From: DATFDN01 sp963830565
Lineage (GTDB): Bacteria; Pseudomonadota; Alphaproteobacteria; Acetobacterales; Acetobacteraceae
DNA length: 64,000 bases
Reading direction: 5' to 3'
Assembly (NCBI GenBank): GCA_963830565.1
Contig: CAWHMO010000002.1
Location: 375,687 to 439,686, forward strand
The notes under the pieces were generated by a model. The model searched no databases. It was not told where the DNA came from and was given only the letters and a program-made list of their open reading frames with translations. Shown one piece after another: positions 1-8,626 of this stretch (positions are counted from its first letter, which is position 1; the number at the start of each line of letters is the position of its first letter). The position numbers and the translations under genes were made by a program.

Positions 1-1083
1 CAGCCGCTCGGCGTTGTTGCCGGCATCACGCCGTTCAACTTCCCGCTGATGGTCCCGCTGTGGATGATCCCGGTCGCGCTCGCCGCCGGCAATTGCTTCA
101 TTCTCAAGCCCTCGGAGAAGGACCCCTCGGCCTCCCTGCTGCTGGCGGAACTGCTGGCCGAGGCGGGACTGCCCGAGGGCGTGTTCAGCGTCGTGCAGGG
201 CGCGCGGGAGGCGGTCGAGGCGATCATCGCGCATCCGGGGATCAGCGCGATCAGCTTCGTCGGCTCCACGCCGATCGCCAGGCTGATCCACCGGGCTGGG
301 AGCGAGCAGGGCAAGCGCGTGCAGGCGCTGGGCGGGGCGAAGAACCACCTCGTGGTGATGCCCGACGCCGACCTCGACGACGCGGCCGACGCGCTGATGG
401 GCTCGGCATACGGCGCGGCGGGCGAACGCTGCATGGCGGTCTCCGTCGCGGTTGCCGTGGGCGGGGCGGGCGATCGGCTGATCGAGCGGCTGGAGCCGCG
501 CATCCGCGCGCTCAAGATCGGGCCGGGCACGGACGCCGAGGCGGAGATGGGGCCGCTGGTGACGCACGAGCATCGCGAGAAGGTTGCGGGCTACATCGAT
601 GCCGGGGTGCGCGAGGGAGCGAACTTGGTCCTCGATGGGCGCGGGCTCAAGCTGCAGGGCTATGAAAACGGCTTCTTCCTGGGCGGCAGCCTGTTCGACC
701 GCGTGCAGCCGGGGATGCGCATCTACCAGGAGGAGATCTTCGGGCCGGTGCTCGATGTGGTACGCGCCCCGGATCTAGGCGCTGCGTTGCGCATGGTCAA
801 CGAGCACCCGTTCGGCAACGGCGTCTCGATCTACACCGCCAATGGCGGCGCGGCACGCGACTTCGCCGAGAATGTGCAGATCGGCATGGTCGGCGTGAAC
901 ATCCCGATCCCCGTGCCGATGGCGTTCCACAGCTTCGGTGGCTGGAAGAATTCGCTGTTCGGCGACCACCACATCTACGGGCCGGAGGGTGTGCGCTTCT
1001 ACACCCGCTACAAGGCGATCACCCAGCGCTGGCCCACGGCTGGGCGGCCGGGGGCGCAGTTCGTGATGCCGACGGGGCGATAG
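1..1083 (+). CDS. mmsA: Methylmalonate-semialdehyde dehydrogenase, CoA-acylating (3' part)
   Basis: The reading frame is open from the first base, so the N-terminus (roughly 140 residues of a ~500-residue family) lies outside the window; the ATG at 49 is internal. Visible aldehyde dehydrogenase landmarks are the NAD-binding stretch FVGSTPIARLIHRAG and the nucleophile Cys in GERCMAV. The position normally held by the general-base Glu reads LGGAKNH, with Asn. This is typical of the MmsA group, which transfers the acyl group to CoA instead of hydrolysing it. The family converts methylmalonate or malonate semialdehyde to propionyl- or acetyl-CoA in valine and inositol catabolism. The C-terminus is complete. 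Confidence in the family is high; the exact substrate is inferred. Confidence 0.9.
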   Translation, partial: QPLGVVAGITPFNFPLMVPLWMIPVALAAGNCFILKPSEKDPSASLLLAELLAEAGLPEGVFSVVQGAREAVEAIIAHPGISAISFVGSTPIARLIHRAGSEQGKRVQALGGAKNHLVVMPDADLDDAADALMGSAYGAAGERCMAVSVAVAVGGAGDRLIERLEPRIRALKIGPGTDAEAEMGPLVTHEHREKVAGYIDAGVREGANLVLDGRGLKLQGYENGFFLGGSLFDRVQPGMRIYQEEIFGPVLDVVRAPDLGAALRMVNEHPFGNGVSIYTANGGAARDFAENVQIGMVGVNIPIPVPMAFHSFGGWKNSLFGDHHIYGPEGVRFYTRYKAITQRWPTAGRPGAQFVMPTGR

Positions 1084-1604
1084 TCACTCCTCCCCCCAGC
1101 CCCCTCCCACCAGGGGAGAAGGGGCCACAATAACCCTCTCTCCTTGTGGAGGGGGTTGGGGGAGGAGGCAGTGATTGCCGCCACCTCGCGCACCTTCCGC
1201 GCCATTGCGGCGATGCCGTTGCCGCGGTTGGTCGAGAGCGCCTCGATGAGCCCCAGATCCTTGAGGAATCCTGGATCGGTGGCGGCGATCTCGGCCGGCG
1301 TGCGCCCGGAATAGACGCGCAGCAGCAGCGCCACGAGCCCCGAGACGATCGCCGCGTCCGAGGCGCCGGCAAGAAAAAGTCGATCCCCGCGTGGCTCGGC
1401 TTCCATCCAGACCTTGCTCTGGCAGCCGGGAACGCGGTGGGCATCGTCCATCCACATCTCGGGGAAGGACGGCAGCTTGCGGCCGAGTTCGATAATGAAC
1501 TGGTAGCGGTCCATCCAGTCGTCGAAGACCTCAAGCTCCTCGCCGATGGCGGCGATCGCCGCCGCCGCGGTGGGTTCCTCGGGATGCACGAAGGGATCGG
1601 ACAT
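1008..1604 (-). CDS. sufE: SufE family cysteine desulfurase sulfur acceptor, C-terminally extended
   Basis: Predicted 198-residue protein whose first ~143 residues match SufE. It accepts persulfide sulfur from the SufS cysteine desulfurase on a conserved Cys, here Cys61 in RVPGCQSKVW, and passes it to Fe-S assembly. Other family-like stretches are the N-terminal DWMDRYQFIIELGRKLP and RTPAEIAATDPGFLKDLGL. SufE proteins are usually ~140 residues. Here the frame continues for ~55 more residues through the C-rich inverted repeat and overlaps the end of mmsA on the other strand by 76 bases. The extension therefore looks like a repeat insertion that removed the original stop. No other suf genes are adjacent. 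Confidence 0.88.
   Translation of the reverse strand: MSDPFVHPEEPTAAAAIAAIGEELEVFDDWMDRYQFIIELGRKLPSFPEMWMDDAHRVPGCQSKVWMEAEPRGDRLFLAGASDAAIVSGLVALLLRVYSGRTPAEIAATDPGFLKDLGLIEALSTNRGNGIAAMARKVREVAAITASSPNPLHKERGLLWPLLPWWEGAGGRSDYRPVGITNCAPGRPAVGQRWVIAL
1085..1172. repeat. Imperfect inverted repeat, dispersed-repeat type
   Basis: A C-rich arm (CTCCTCCCCCCAGCCCCCTC) is answered about 50 bases later by its approximate reverse complement (GAGGGGGTTGGGGGAGGAGG). The pair can fold into a long hairpin between the convergent mmsA and sufE genes. Such C-rich palindromic units are common dispersed repeats in GC-rich alphaproteobacteria (from memory). It could act as a bidirectional terminator. It is read through by the sufE frame. 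Confidence 0.6.
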
Positions 1605-1641
1605 GACCCGATGTGCGGACCGAGGCGCGGAGCTTCAACCC

Positions 1642-2337
1642 TCAGTGGATCTCGCCCGACCTCCGGATCGCCTCGCGCAGCTTGGCGGACGAGAAGTCCG
1701 GGGCGTGGCAGATGTCCAGGATCACCTTCTCGCGCCGGGCGATCAGCTCGATCGCGTCCGGCAGCTTGCGCACGGCCTCGGCCGGGATGACCACCGCGCC
1801 ATGACGGTCGGCGTGGATCACGTCGTCATGGACCGCGTTCATGCCATGCACGTTCACGGGCTTGCCGAAATCCACCAGATGGACGTGCGCGTGGCTTGGG
1901 CAGACCATGCCGCCGATGATCTGAAAACCCTCGGCCCAGGCGTCGATGTCGCGGTACGAGCCGTTGGTGACGCAGCCCAGGGCGCCGAGCGCCTTGTGGA
2001 CGGTGGAGTGGACCTCGCCCCAGAAGGCGCCGTAGCCGGGAGTGTCGTCGAGGTCCTGCAGCACCACGATCGTCGGCAGGTCGGAGACGGCGACGTAGTC
2101 GTACCAGTCGAGCCGGTTGGCCACGGTGCCCCGTGGCGCCTCCTTCGAGCGGATCATGCCGACGCGGGCAAGCCCGACCATCGGCGGCAGCTTCGGCTCG
2201 ATCGGCACCAGCGGCTGGGTGGTGAACCCGATCGCCCGGCGCTCCGGGGTCACGAGCTCGAGGCCGTTGCAGATGGTGGGCGTGTCCCATTGCTCCAGCA
2301 CGGCGAGGTCAGCCTGGGTGAACGGCCGCTCGGGCAT
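1642..2337 (-). CDS. RraA-like family protein (possible HMG/CHA-type aldolase)
   Basis: A 231-residue protein of the RraA / 4-hydroxy-4-methyl-2-oxoglutarate aldolase fold. The opening LEQWDTPTICNGLEL and the stretch IHADRHGAVVIPAEAVRKLPDAI resemble the metal- and substrate-binding regions of this family. Some members cleave 4-carboxy-4-hydroxy-2-oxoadipate or decarboxylate oxaloacetate; others bind RNase E. No degradation operon surrounds it, so the substrate is unknown. The ATG at 2337 follows a good GGAGAAG ribosome-binding site. The gene lies 37 bases downstream of sufE on the same strand and may share its transcript. Confidence 0.8.
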   Translation of the reverse strand: MPERPFTQADLAVLEQWDTPTICNGLELVTPERRAIGFTTQPLVPIEPKLPPMVGLARVGMIRSKEAPRGTVANRLDWYDYVAVSDLPTIVVLQDLDDTPGYGAFWGEVHSTVHKALGALGCVTNGSYRDIDAWAEGFQIIGGMVCPSHAHVHLVDFGKPVNVHGMNAVHDDVIHADRHGAVVIPAEAVRKLPDAIELIARREKVILDICHAPDFSSAKLREAIRRSGEIH

Positions 2338-2482
2338 GGCGTCTTCTCCTGCGGGAAATGTCGCCGACAGTCTCGCCCACGCCCGCGCCCGGTGGCAACC
2401 GCGGGTCAGCGCAGCAGCAGCCTGTCCAACGCCGCCTTCTCAAGATGTGCCACGCGCGCGAGCTCCGCGTGCAGGTCGAAGC

Positions 2483-3403
2483 TCATTCGCTCGAACCATC
2501 CCCCTCGAAAGGGCGCACCGCTCCGCCGCGGAAGGTGTTGCCGGCCAGTTGGGCCGGAGTGGCGGTCACGTTGCGCACGAAGGTCGTGGGGCGGCCTTCG
2601 TCGTTGACCAGCAGGTTGTCGCGGAACACGAGCTGGTCCGTCGGCTGGCTGACGCCCTCCGCACCGATCATGATGGCTGTGGCCGGATTCTGCGAATGCG
2701 GGCCCTTCTCGAGGCGATTGTCGGCGACGATCGCATTGCCGCCGTTCGGCATATCGATCAGGTAGCTGGAGGTGCCGTCGGGGCCGTCCTCGATGTCGCA
2801 CCCGACAACCTTCGTGGCCAGTGCCCGCGACTTGATGTGGTGGCCCTGGTGCGTGTCGGAGAACCTGGATCGCTCCACGTCGAGCAGCTTGATGTGGTTG
2901 GCGTACACCCCATGCGCGCAACTGCCGCTGCAGACGCCGTTGCCGATGAACGTGCTGCCGATGATCCGGATCGTCGCGGCGGGATTGCTGGCGGCGAGCA
3001 GGCCATTCTGGTTGTTGATGAACTTTGTGTTCTCGACGGTCAGGTCGCCGCCCTCGGCGCGGACGCCGGCGCCGTTGTGATCGGGGACGCGGACGCGCTG
3101 CAGGATGATGTTGCGGATGGTGACATTGCGACCATCGATGACCAGCAGCGCCTTGCCCTGGCAGGGCTTGTCGGTGAGCACCACGCTCCCGCCCACGCCC
3201 TCGATGGTGAGATCGCTTTGCCGCACCACCGCGCAGTCGTAATACTGGCCGGGATGGATGGCGATGGTGTCGCCGTCATGCGCGACGGCGACAGCCTGGC
3301 TGGGCAAGGCGAATTGCTGGCCAGCACCGGCCTGGAGGGTCGCCGCACCGGCGCCGGCTATGGGGCCGATCCAGAAGGCGGCAAGAGTGATCCAACGGCG
3401 CAT
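2483..3403 (-). CDS. Secreted right-handed parallel beta-helix protein
   Basis: A 306-residue protein with an N-terminal signal peptide (MRRWITLAAFWIGPIAGAGA). Repeated short turns such as VVHGDTIAIHPGQYY-like, DLTIEGVGGSVVL, NVTIRNIILQRV and DLTVENTKFINNQNG show the stacked coils of a right-handed beta-helix (pectate-lyase-like / NosD-like). Such proteins are exported and often bind or cleave polysaccharides, but no catalytic residues can be assigned. Many polar Asn residues sit at coil turns. The gene stands alone with a long upstream gap. Function unknown. Confidence 0.75.
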   Translation of the reverse strand: MRRWITLAAFWIGPIAGAGAATLQAGAGQQFALPSQAVAVAHDGDTIAIHPGQYYDCAVVRQSDLTIEGVGGSVVLTDKPCQGKALLVIDGRNVTIRNIILQRVRVPDHNGAGVRAEGGDLTVENTKFINNQNGLLAASNPAATIRIIGSTFIGNGVCSGSCAHGVYANHIKLLDVERSRFSDTHQGHHIKSRALATKVVGCDIEDGPDGTSSYLIDMPNGGNAIVADNRLEKGPHSQNPATAIMIGAEGVSQPTDQLVFRDNLLVNDEGRPTTFVRNVTATPAQLAGNTFRGGAVRPFEGDGSSE

Positions 3404-3887
3404 CTGCGGAACCTCATCGGTGGCGGCGCGAATGGCGTATCATGCGGCGCGCCGCTCCATCGTTCTGAAGTGGTTAATAGTGCGCAAATCGTGACCTCGG
3501 CACCTAAAATCAAAGAGCTCAGATCGCATAGCGACGAGTCAGCGGGCACAAACTACAGGTATCACAGAGCTTCGCGTCGGCTGGAACATGGAGCGTCCAG
3601 TTGCTTTAGCTGCAGAAGCCGCAAGTATCGTAGGATTTTGTGCGAGCAGGAACTCGGAACGATTTGGTTGCCTGCGTCCTTCGTAAGAACAAACTAGAAA
3701 CCATCCGTCGGGGAAATCGCAGATTTCGATACATCCCACTTTCAATTCAGGGGGATCAAGTCGGCCGACTCCGCCGGCTTAGGCGGGCTCCGATGGGGGC
3801 AAAGAACCTACTGCCAACTCGCGCGCTCCAGCTCGCCGCCTATACCAGCCAGCGTTGCACCCGTTGCTGACAATTCCCCTGTAGAAC
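3404..3887. other. Intergenic gap without a supported gene
   Basis: About 480 bases between the beta-helix gene and minE. Its composition is visibly less GC-rich than the surroundings. Short frames exist on both strands, but none has a recognisable domain or a convincing ribosome-binding site. It should hold the promoter of the beta-helix gene near its left end. I see no RNA gene. Confidence 0.5.
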
Positions 3888-3909
3888 GCGCGGTCCTGCG
3901 TGACCGCGC
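3888..3909 (-). terminator. Hairpin downstream of minE
   Basis: A perfect 8-bp stem (GCGCGGTC / GACCGCGC) with a 6-base loop lies six bases beyond the minE stop codon. It is the likely 3' end of the minCDE transcript. No strong T-run follows, so intrinsic termination is not certain. Confidence 0.5.
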
Positions 3910-3914
3910 CTCGC

Positions 3915-4202
3915 TCAGTTCCGCAGCGCCGCAGTCGGCAGGCCAGGGCTCGGCAGTCCCGGACTCGGCACTTCCACATCAATCTCCAAGGTCGATGCCA
4001 CGCTGCCGCGATCGAGCTTGATCTGCACCTTGTCGCGGTCCACGGCGACGTGCTTGGCGATCACCGCCAGGATCTCCTCGTGCAGGCGCGCGATCAGGTC
4101 GTTGTTGCCGACCGCCGAGCGCTCGTGCTGCAGCAGCACCTGCAGCCGGTCGCGCGCGACCGGCGCCGAATCGCGCCGGCGGAACATGGTGAGCAAGCTC
4201 AT
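3915..4202 (-). CDS. minE: Cell division topological specificity factor MinE
   Basis: A 95-residue protein. The N-terminal MSLLTMFRRR followed by RDRLQVLLQHER matches the MinE membrane-targeting and MinD-stimulating helix. The C-terminal half (HEEILAVIAKHVAVDRDKVQIKL) is the dimerising specificity domain. MinE stimulates MinD ATPase and drives pole-to-pole oscillation, which restricts Z-ring assembly to midcell. It is the last gene of minC-minD-minE and its start overlaps the minD stop by four bases (ATGA). A short Pro-rich tail with a repeated PSPGL/LPSPGLP segment is lineage-specific. Confidence 0.95.
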   Translation of the reverse strand: MSLLTMFRRRDSAPVARDRLQVLLQHERSAVGNNDLIARLHEEILAVIAKHVAVDRDKVQIKLDRGSVASTLEIDVEVPSPGLPSPGLPTAALRN

Positions 4203-5017
4203 GCGACCGCCCTCCGGCCGAACAGCTTGCCGAAGAAGCTCGGGCGCTCCGCCGGGATGCTGAACTCGACCGTCTCTCCGCGCAGGCGCTTGGCTGCCTC
4301 GGCATAGGCGCGGGCGGCGACGCTGGCCGGGCTGTTGATCGTGACCGGCGCGCCGAGATTCGACGCGCGCAGCACGTCCTGGCTCTCGGGGATGATGCCG
4401 AGCAGCGGGATCGACAGGATCTCCAGCACGTCCTCGGTCTTGAGCATCTCGCCGCGTTGGGCCCGCACCGGGTCGTAGCGCGTCAGCAGCAGGTGCTTGG
4501 GCAGCCGCTGGCCCTTCTCGGCCTTCTCGGTCTTGGAGTCGAGCAGGCCGATGATGCGGTCGGAATCGCGCACCGAGGAGACCTCGGGGTTGGTCACCAC
4601 CACCGCGCGGTCGGCGTGGCGCATGGCCAAGGTGGCGCCGCGCTCGATCCCGGCGGGGCTGTCGCAGATGATCCAGTCGAACTTCTCGCGCAGCTCGTCG
4701 ATCACCCGCGCCACGCCCGCCTCGGTCAGCGCGTCCTTGTCGCGGGTCTGGGAGGCGGGCATCAGCGACAGGTTCTCCAGCCGCTTGTCGCGGATCAGGG
4801 CCTGATGCAGCTTGGCGTCGCCCTGCACCACGTTGATGAGATCGAACACGACCCGCCGCTCGGCGCCCATGATCAGATCGAGGTTGCGCAGGCCGACGTC
4901 GAAATCGACGACGACGACGTTCTCGCCGCCTTGCGCCAACGCGGCGCCAAGCGCGGCCGTGGACGTGGTCTTGCCCACACCGCCCTTGCCGGATGTCACG
5001 ACCACGACCTGGGCCAT
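4199..5017 (-). CDS. minD: Septum site-determining ATPase MinD
   Basis: A 272-residue ParA/MinD ATPase. The deviant Walker A motif SGKGGVGKTT is at residues 9-18, and the switch regions VVDFDVGLRNLD and ICDSPAGIERG are present. The C-terminus PSFFGKLFGRR is a basic amphipathic membrane-targeting helix. MinD-ATP binds the membrane and recruits MinC (division inhibition) and MinE (release). It is the middle gene of the cluster, 30 bases downstream of minC and overlapping minE by four bases. Length and motifs are normal for the family. Confidence 0.97.
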   Translation of the reverse strand: MAQVVVVTSGKGGVGKTTSTAALGAALAQGGENVVVVDFDVGLRNLDLIMGAERRVVFDLINVVQGDAKLHQALIRDKRLENLSLMPASQTRDKDALTEAGVARVIDELREKFDWIICDSPAGIERGATLAMRHADRAVVVTNPEVSSVRDSDRIIGLLDSKTEKAEKGQRLPKHLLLTRYDPVRAQRGEMLKTEDVLEILSIPLLGIIPESQDVLRASNLGAPVTINSPASVAARAYAEAAKRLRGETVEFSIPAERPSFFGKLFGRRAVA

Positions 5018-5047
5018 ATGCTCTTCCTTTGCTCCTGTTCCGCTCGG

Positions 5048-5797
5048 TCAGTCCATCGCGGCGATCGTCATGTGCTCGCCGTCGAGCCAGGCCTGGATCG
5101 GCCGGCCGTGCAGCTTTGGGTCCATGTCGTCGGCGGTCTTGTACACACCCTCGATGGCCAGCAGTTCGGCATGCAGCCGGCTGCAGAAGATGCGCGCCTG
5201 CCGCGACCCGCCGAGCCCGGCGACCGCGCGACCGCGCAGCGCTCCGTAGATGTGGATCGAGCCGCCGGCCACGATCTCCGCGCCGGACGCGACCGACCCA
5301 ATGATCGTGACATCTCCTGCCTCATGCACGATCGACTGGCCGGAGCGGACCGTCTGAACGATCACCAGCGACGCCGCCGGGGGCTCAGGGGCCGCGGTCC
5401 GTGCCGCGGCTGCCGGCGTTGTTGTCTGGGGCGCCGTCCCCGCCGATACCGCGGGAGGATCGTCGGGCACCTCGACCGGACGGCCTTTGCCGGTGGCCAG
5501 GATCGGGCCGCCCCACTTGGCGACATCATGCCAGCTTGGGTGAGCGCCCTCCGTGCCGATGATGCGAATGCCCCGCTCGGCCATCGCCTGGATCAGGCCG
5601 GCAACGTCGGGCTGTTCGCGCGGCAGGGCGGCGAGGTCCACGATCACCGGCCTTGCATCGAAGAACGATGGCGCGCGCGCGATCTGCGCGTCGAGCGCGT
5701 GGAGCCAATCGGCCACCGGCGGCTCTGGCGCCAGCACCAGCGCCATCAGCGAACGGCCGCGGACTCGGATGAAGGGGCGGGACTCGGCTTCGGACAC
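5048..5797 (-). CDS. minC: Septum site-determining protein MinC
   Basis: A 249-residue protein with the two-domain MinC layout. An N-terminal alpha/beta domain (starting FIRVRGRSLMALVL) contacts FtsZ. A linker rich in Ala and Pro (about residues 110-145) leads to a C-terminal beta-helix with the SGQSIVHEAGDVTIIGSVASG and GGSIHIYGALRGRAVAG turns, which dimerises and binds MinD. It inhibits FtsZ polymerisation away from midcell. First gene of minCDE; the promoter should lie in the 5798-5943 gap shared with the divergent downstream gene. Confidence 0.95.
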   Translation of the reverse strand: MSEAESRPFIRVRGRSLMALVLAPEPPVADWLHALDAQIARAPSFFDARPVIVDLAALPREQPDVAGLIQAMAERGIRIIGTEGAHPSWHDVAKWGGPILATGKGRPVEVPDDPPAVSAGTAPQTTTPAAAARTAAPEPPAASLVIVQTVRSGQSIVHEAGDVTIIGSVASGAEIVAGGSIHIYGALRGRAVAGLGGSRQARIFCSRLHAELLAIEGVYKTADDMDPKLHGRPIQAWLDGEHMTIAAMD

Positions 5798-5943
5798 GCA
5801 CGTGGCCTAACGCGCGACTCCGCCAGCGGTCAACGCGTATTCTTCAGCCGCACGCGATGCCGGCGCACTGCAAATAGTTGCGCGTTCAAGCGGAACCGCG
5901 CCTCGGATGGTGACACGCGCGCGGCGGCCGGGTTCAATGGGAT

Positions 5944-6825
5944 ATGGACATCGCTGTCCCCGAGACCCACCTCGAGCTCGCACCCCCGCTGACCGTGGCG
6001 CGGCCACTTCGTCAAACCACGCCAATCGTTTTTGCCTCGGCTCATTCCGGCCGACACTACCCGGCCGCTTTCGTCGCCGCCGCGCGGCTCGACCCGCTCA
6101 GCCTTCGGCGCAGCGAGGACAGCTTCGTGGACGAGTTGTTCGCGGACGCTCCTGCTCACGGCGCACCGCTCCTGTCGGCCGCTTTCCCCCGCGCCTACTG
6201 CGATGCGAACCGCGAGGCTTGGGAGCTCGACCCGGCAATGTTCGAGGACGTGCTGCCGCCTTGGGTGAACACCACGAGTTCCCGGGTCTGCGCCGGGCTT
6301 GGCACCATAGCGCGCGTGGTGGCGACCGGGGAGGCGATCTATCGCGGCCGGCTTCGCTTCGCCGAGGCCGAGCGCCGGGTACGGAAATGCTGGCAGCCGT
6401 TCCACGACACCTTGGCGGCGCTGATCGACGGCACGCGGGCGAGCTTCGGCGCGTGTCTGCTGATCGACTGCCACTCCATGCCCGCCAACGGCGCCGGACG
6501 CGGCGGCGACATCGTGCTGGGCGATGCGCACGGCACGGCATGCTGCCCTGGCGTCATGCGCGCCGTGGAGCAGACGCTGACCGGGCTGGGCTACACGGTG
6601 CGGCGCAACGACCCCTATGCCGGCGGCTTCATCACCCGCCACTACGGCCGCCCGCGCGAGGGCGTCCACGCGCTGCAGATCGAGATCGCACGGAACCTTT
6701 ACATGGACGAGGCCCGGATTGAGCCCCTGCCCCGCTTCGCCTCGGTCCAACAGGACATGGCGGCACTGATCGGACATCTGGCCGCGCAGGCGGGCGGGTT
6801 GCTGGGATTGCGGGGCGGCGTCTAG
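5944..6825 (+). CDS. N-formylglutamate amidohydrolase family protein
   Basis: A 293-residue protein of the N-formylglutamate deformylase (HutG-type) family of zinc hydrolases. Family landmarks are SAHSGRHYP near residue 35, DCHSMP near residue 180 (metal and substrate binding) and the C-terminal QIEIARNLYMDE. Characterised members hydrolyse N-formyl-L-glutamate at the end of histidine degradation. There is no hut operon here, so the substrate may differ. It is divergent from minC and convergent with argB. Confidence 0.88.
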   Translation: MDIAVPETHLELAPPLTVARPLRQTTPIVFASAHSGRHYPAAFVAAARLDPLSLRRSEDSFVDELFADAPAHGAPLLSAAFPRAYCDANREAWELDPAMFEDVLPPWVNTTSSRVCAGLGTIARVVATGEAIYRGRLRFAEAERRVRKCWQPFHDTLAALIDGTRASFGACLLIDCHSMPANGAGRGGDIVLGDAHGTACCPGVMRAVEQTLTGLGYTVRRNDPYAGGFITRHYGRPREGVHALQIEIARNLYMDEARIEPLPRFASVQQDMAALIGHLAAQAGGLLGLRGGV

Positions 6826-6857
6826 ACGAGCAGCCCAATCCCTCACCGGAGACGATA

Positions 6858-7760
6858 CTACGGCCGGATAATCGTCCCGATCCCGCCCTCCGTGAACAGT
6901 TCCAGCAGGCACGCGTGGGGCATGCGCCCGTTCAGGATCACCGCGCCCTTCGCGCCCCGGCGCACCGCATCGGCGCAGTTCTCCACCTTCGGGATCATGC
7001 CGCCGGTGATCACGCCATCGGCGATTTCCCGTTCGACGTCGGCCACTGTCATCTCGGCGATCAGGCGTCCGTCGGCGTCGAGCACGCCGGGCACGTCGGT
7101 CAGCATCAAGAGGCGCGTCGCGCCCAGCGCCCCCGCGACCGCGCCGGCGACGGTATCGGCATTGATGTTGTAGGTCTGCCCGTCCGCGCCCACGCCCACC
7201 GGCGCGATCACCGGGATCAGCCCGGCGCCGGTCAGGGCATGGATCACGCGCGGGTCCACCGCCTCCGGTTCGCCCACGAAGCCAAGGTCCAGAACCTGCT
7301 CGATGCGGCTGTCCGGATCGCGCCGCGTGCGCACCAGCTTGCGGGCGCGGATCAGGCCGCCATCCTTGCCGCAGATGCCGACCGCCATGGCGCCGGCCTG
7401 GTCGATCAGTCCGGCGACCTGTTTGTTCACCGTGCCGGCCAGCACCATCTCAACCACCTCGACCATGGCCGCGTCGGTGACGCGCAGCCCATCGACGAAG
7501 GTGGACTGGATGGCGAGGCGCTTCAGCATGGCGTTGATCTGCGGACCGCCGCCATGCACGACCACGGGGTTGATGCCGACCTGCTTCAGCAGCGCGATGT
7601 CCTCTCCGAACTGGCGCGCCAGCGCCTCCTCGCCCATCGCGTGGCCGCCATATTTCACGACCATCGTGGCCCCGGCGTAGCGGCGGAGATAGGGGAGCGC
7701 GAGGGCGAGCGTGCGCGCCTGCTCGGCCGCAGCGGCTAGCTCGGTCGGGGAAACCGTCAT
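6858..7760 (-). CDS. argB: Acetylglutamate kinase
   Basis: A 300-residue amino-acid kinase. It phosphorylates N-acetyl-L-glutamate in the second step of arginine biosynthesis. Diagnostic stretches are the phosphate-binding VVKYGGHAM near residue 35, VVVHGGGPQIN near residue 70, NINADTVAGAVAGALGA (substrate binding) and the C-terminal GGMIPKVENC. Its length is that of the arginine-sensitive hexameric forms. argS, further along, is not in the same operon. Confidence high. Confidence 0.97.
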   Translation of the reverse strand: MTVSPTELAAAAEQARTLALALPYLRRYAGATMVVKYGGHAMGEEALARQFGEDIALLKQVGINPVVVHGGGPQINAMLKRLAIQSTFVDGLRVTDAAMVEVVEMVLAGTVNKQVAGLIDQAGAMAVGICGKDGGLIRARKLVRTRRDPDSRIEQVLDLGFVGEPEAVDPRVIHALTGAGLIPVIAPVGVGADGQTYNINADTVAGAVAGALGATRLLMLTDVPGVLDADGRLIAEMTVADVEREIADGVITGGMIPKVENCADAVRRGAKGAVILNGRMPHACLLELFTEGGIGTIIRP

Positions 7761-7831
7761 CCTGCAACGTTCCTGGCGATCACGCGCCGGTGCTACGGTG
7801 CGCCCGGTCGCGGGTCAACCGACCGCCAACC

Positions 7832-8602
7832 TCAGAGCAGCTCCACCACGACCGGCACGTGATCGGACGGTTGCGCCTCGCCCCGCTCGTGACGGTCGGG
7901 CTCGGCGCAGCTCAGCCGCTCGGCCAAGGTCGGCGACAGCAGGACGTGATCGATCCGAAGCCCGCGATCACGCTGCCAGGCGCCTGCCTGGTAGTCCCAG
8001 AACGTGTAGGCCGGCGCATGCGGATGGACTTCGCGCACCGCATCGGTCAGCCCCATCCACAGCAGCCGGCGGAAACGCGCGCGGGTCTCCGGGCGCACCA
8101 GCGCGTCGGTCGGCGGCAAGGTGCCGGGCGCGGCGTCCATGTCGGCCGGACAGACGTTGAAGTCGCCCGCGATGACCAGCGGTGTGTCCTTCGCCAATAG
8201 CGCCTCGGCGCGGTCGGCCAGCCGATCCATCCAGGCCAGCTTGTAGGCGTACCCGGCATCCCCGCCCGAATTGCCGTTCGGCAGATAGATCCCGGCGACT
8301 GTCACTCCGTCCGCCTCGATCTCGATGTAGCGGGCCTGGGCGTCGTCGTCCGGCAGGCCGGGCAAGGAGCGATGGATGACGGTGAAGGGCACGCGCGCCA
8401 GCACCGCGACCCCATTATAGGCCTTCTGCCCCACCGTTTCCCCGATGTAACCAAGCCCGGCGAAGTTGAGCGCCGGGAACGCGGCCGTTTCGCACTTGAT
8501 CTCCTGCAGCAGCAGGATGTCGGGTGACGCCTTCTCCAGCCAACGGCAGACATGACGCTCGCGCTGGCGGATCGAGTTGACGTTCCAGGTGGCGAGTTTC
8601 AC
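7832..8602 (-). CDS. xth: Exodeoxyribonuclease III
   Basis: A 256-residue member of the endonuclease/exonuclease/phosphatase fold and a base-excision repair AP endonuclease with 3'-5' exonuclease activity. Catalytic motifs in order are ATWNVNSIRQR near the N-terminus, LLLQEIKCE (metal-binding Glu), YLPNGN, GDFNVCP, FWDYQAGAWQRDRGLRIDH and the terminal SDHVPVVVEL with the catalytic His. Length fits the ExoA/XthA group. It lies 24 bases upstream of the iron-sulfur carrier stop on the same strand. Confidence 0.95.
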   Translation of the reverse strand: MKLATWNVNSIRQRERHVCRWLEKASPDILLLQEIKCETAAFPALNFAGLGYIGETVGQKAYNGVAVLARVPFTVIHRSLPGLPDDDAQARYIEIEADGVTVAGIYLPNGNSGGDAGYAYKLAWMDRLADRAEALLAKDTPLVIAGDFNVCPADMDAAPGTLPPTDALVRPETRARFRRLLWMGLTDAVREVHPHAPAYTFWDYQAGAWQRDRGLRIDHVLLSPTLAERLSCAEPDRHERGEAQPSDHVPVVVELL

Positions 8603-8626
8603 GGCGTTGCAGGACTACTGAGGGCC

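Noticed and set aside
2406..2486. 26-codon minus-strand frame after the beta-helix gene (MSFDLHAELARVAHLEKAAL)
   Set aside because: Looks mildly protein-like but overlaps the beta-helix stop by few bases and has no recognisable partner; too short to support.
3539..3870. Short frames on both strands in the minE/beta-helix gap
   Set aside because: No domain, no good ribosome-binding site; composition looks non-coding.
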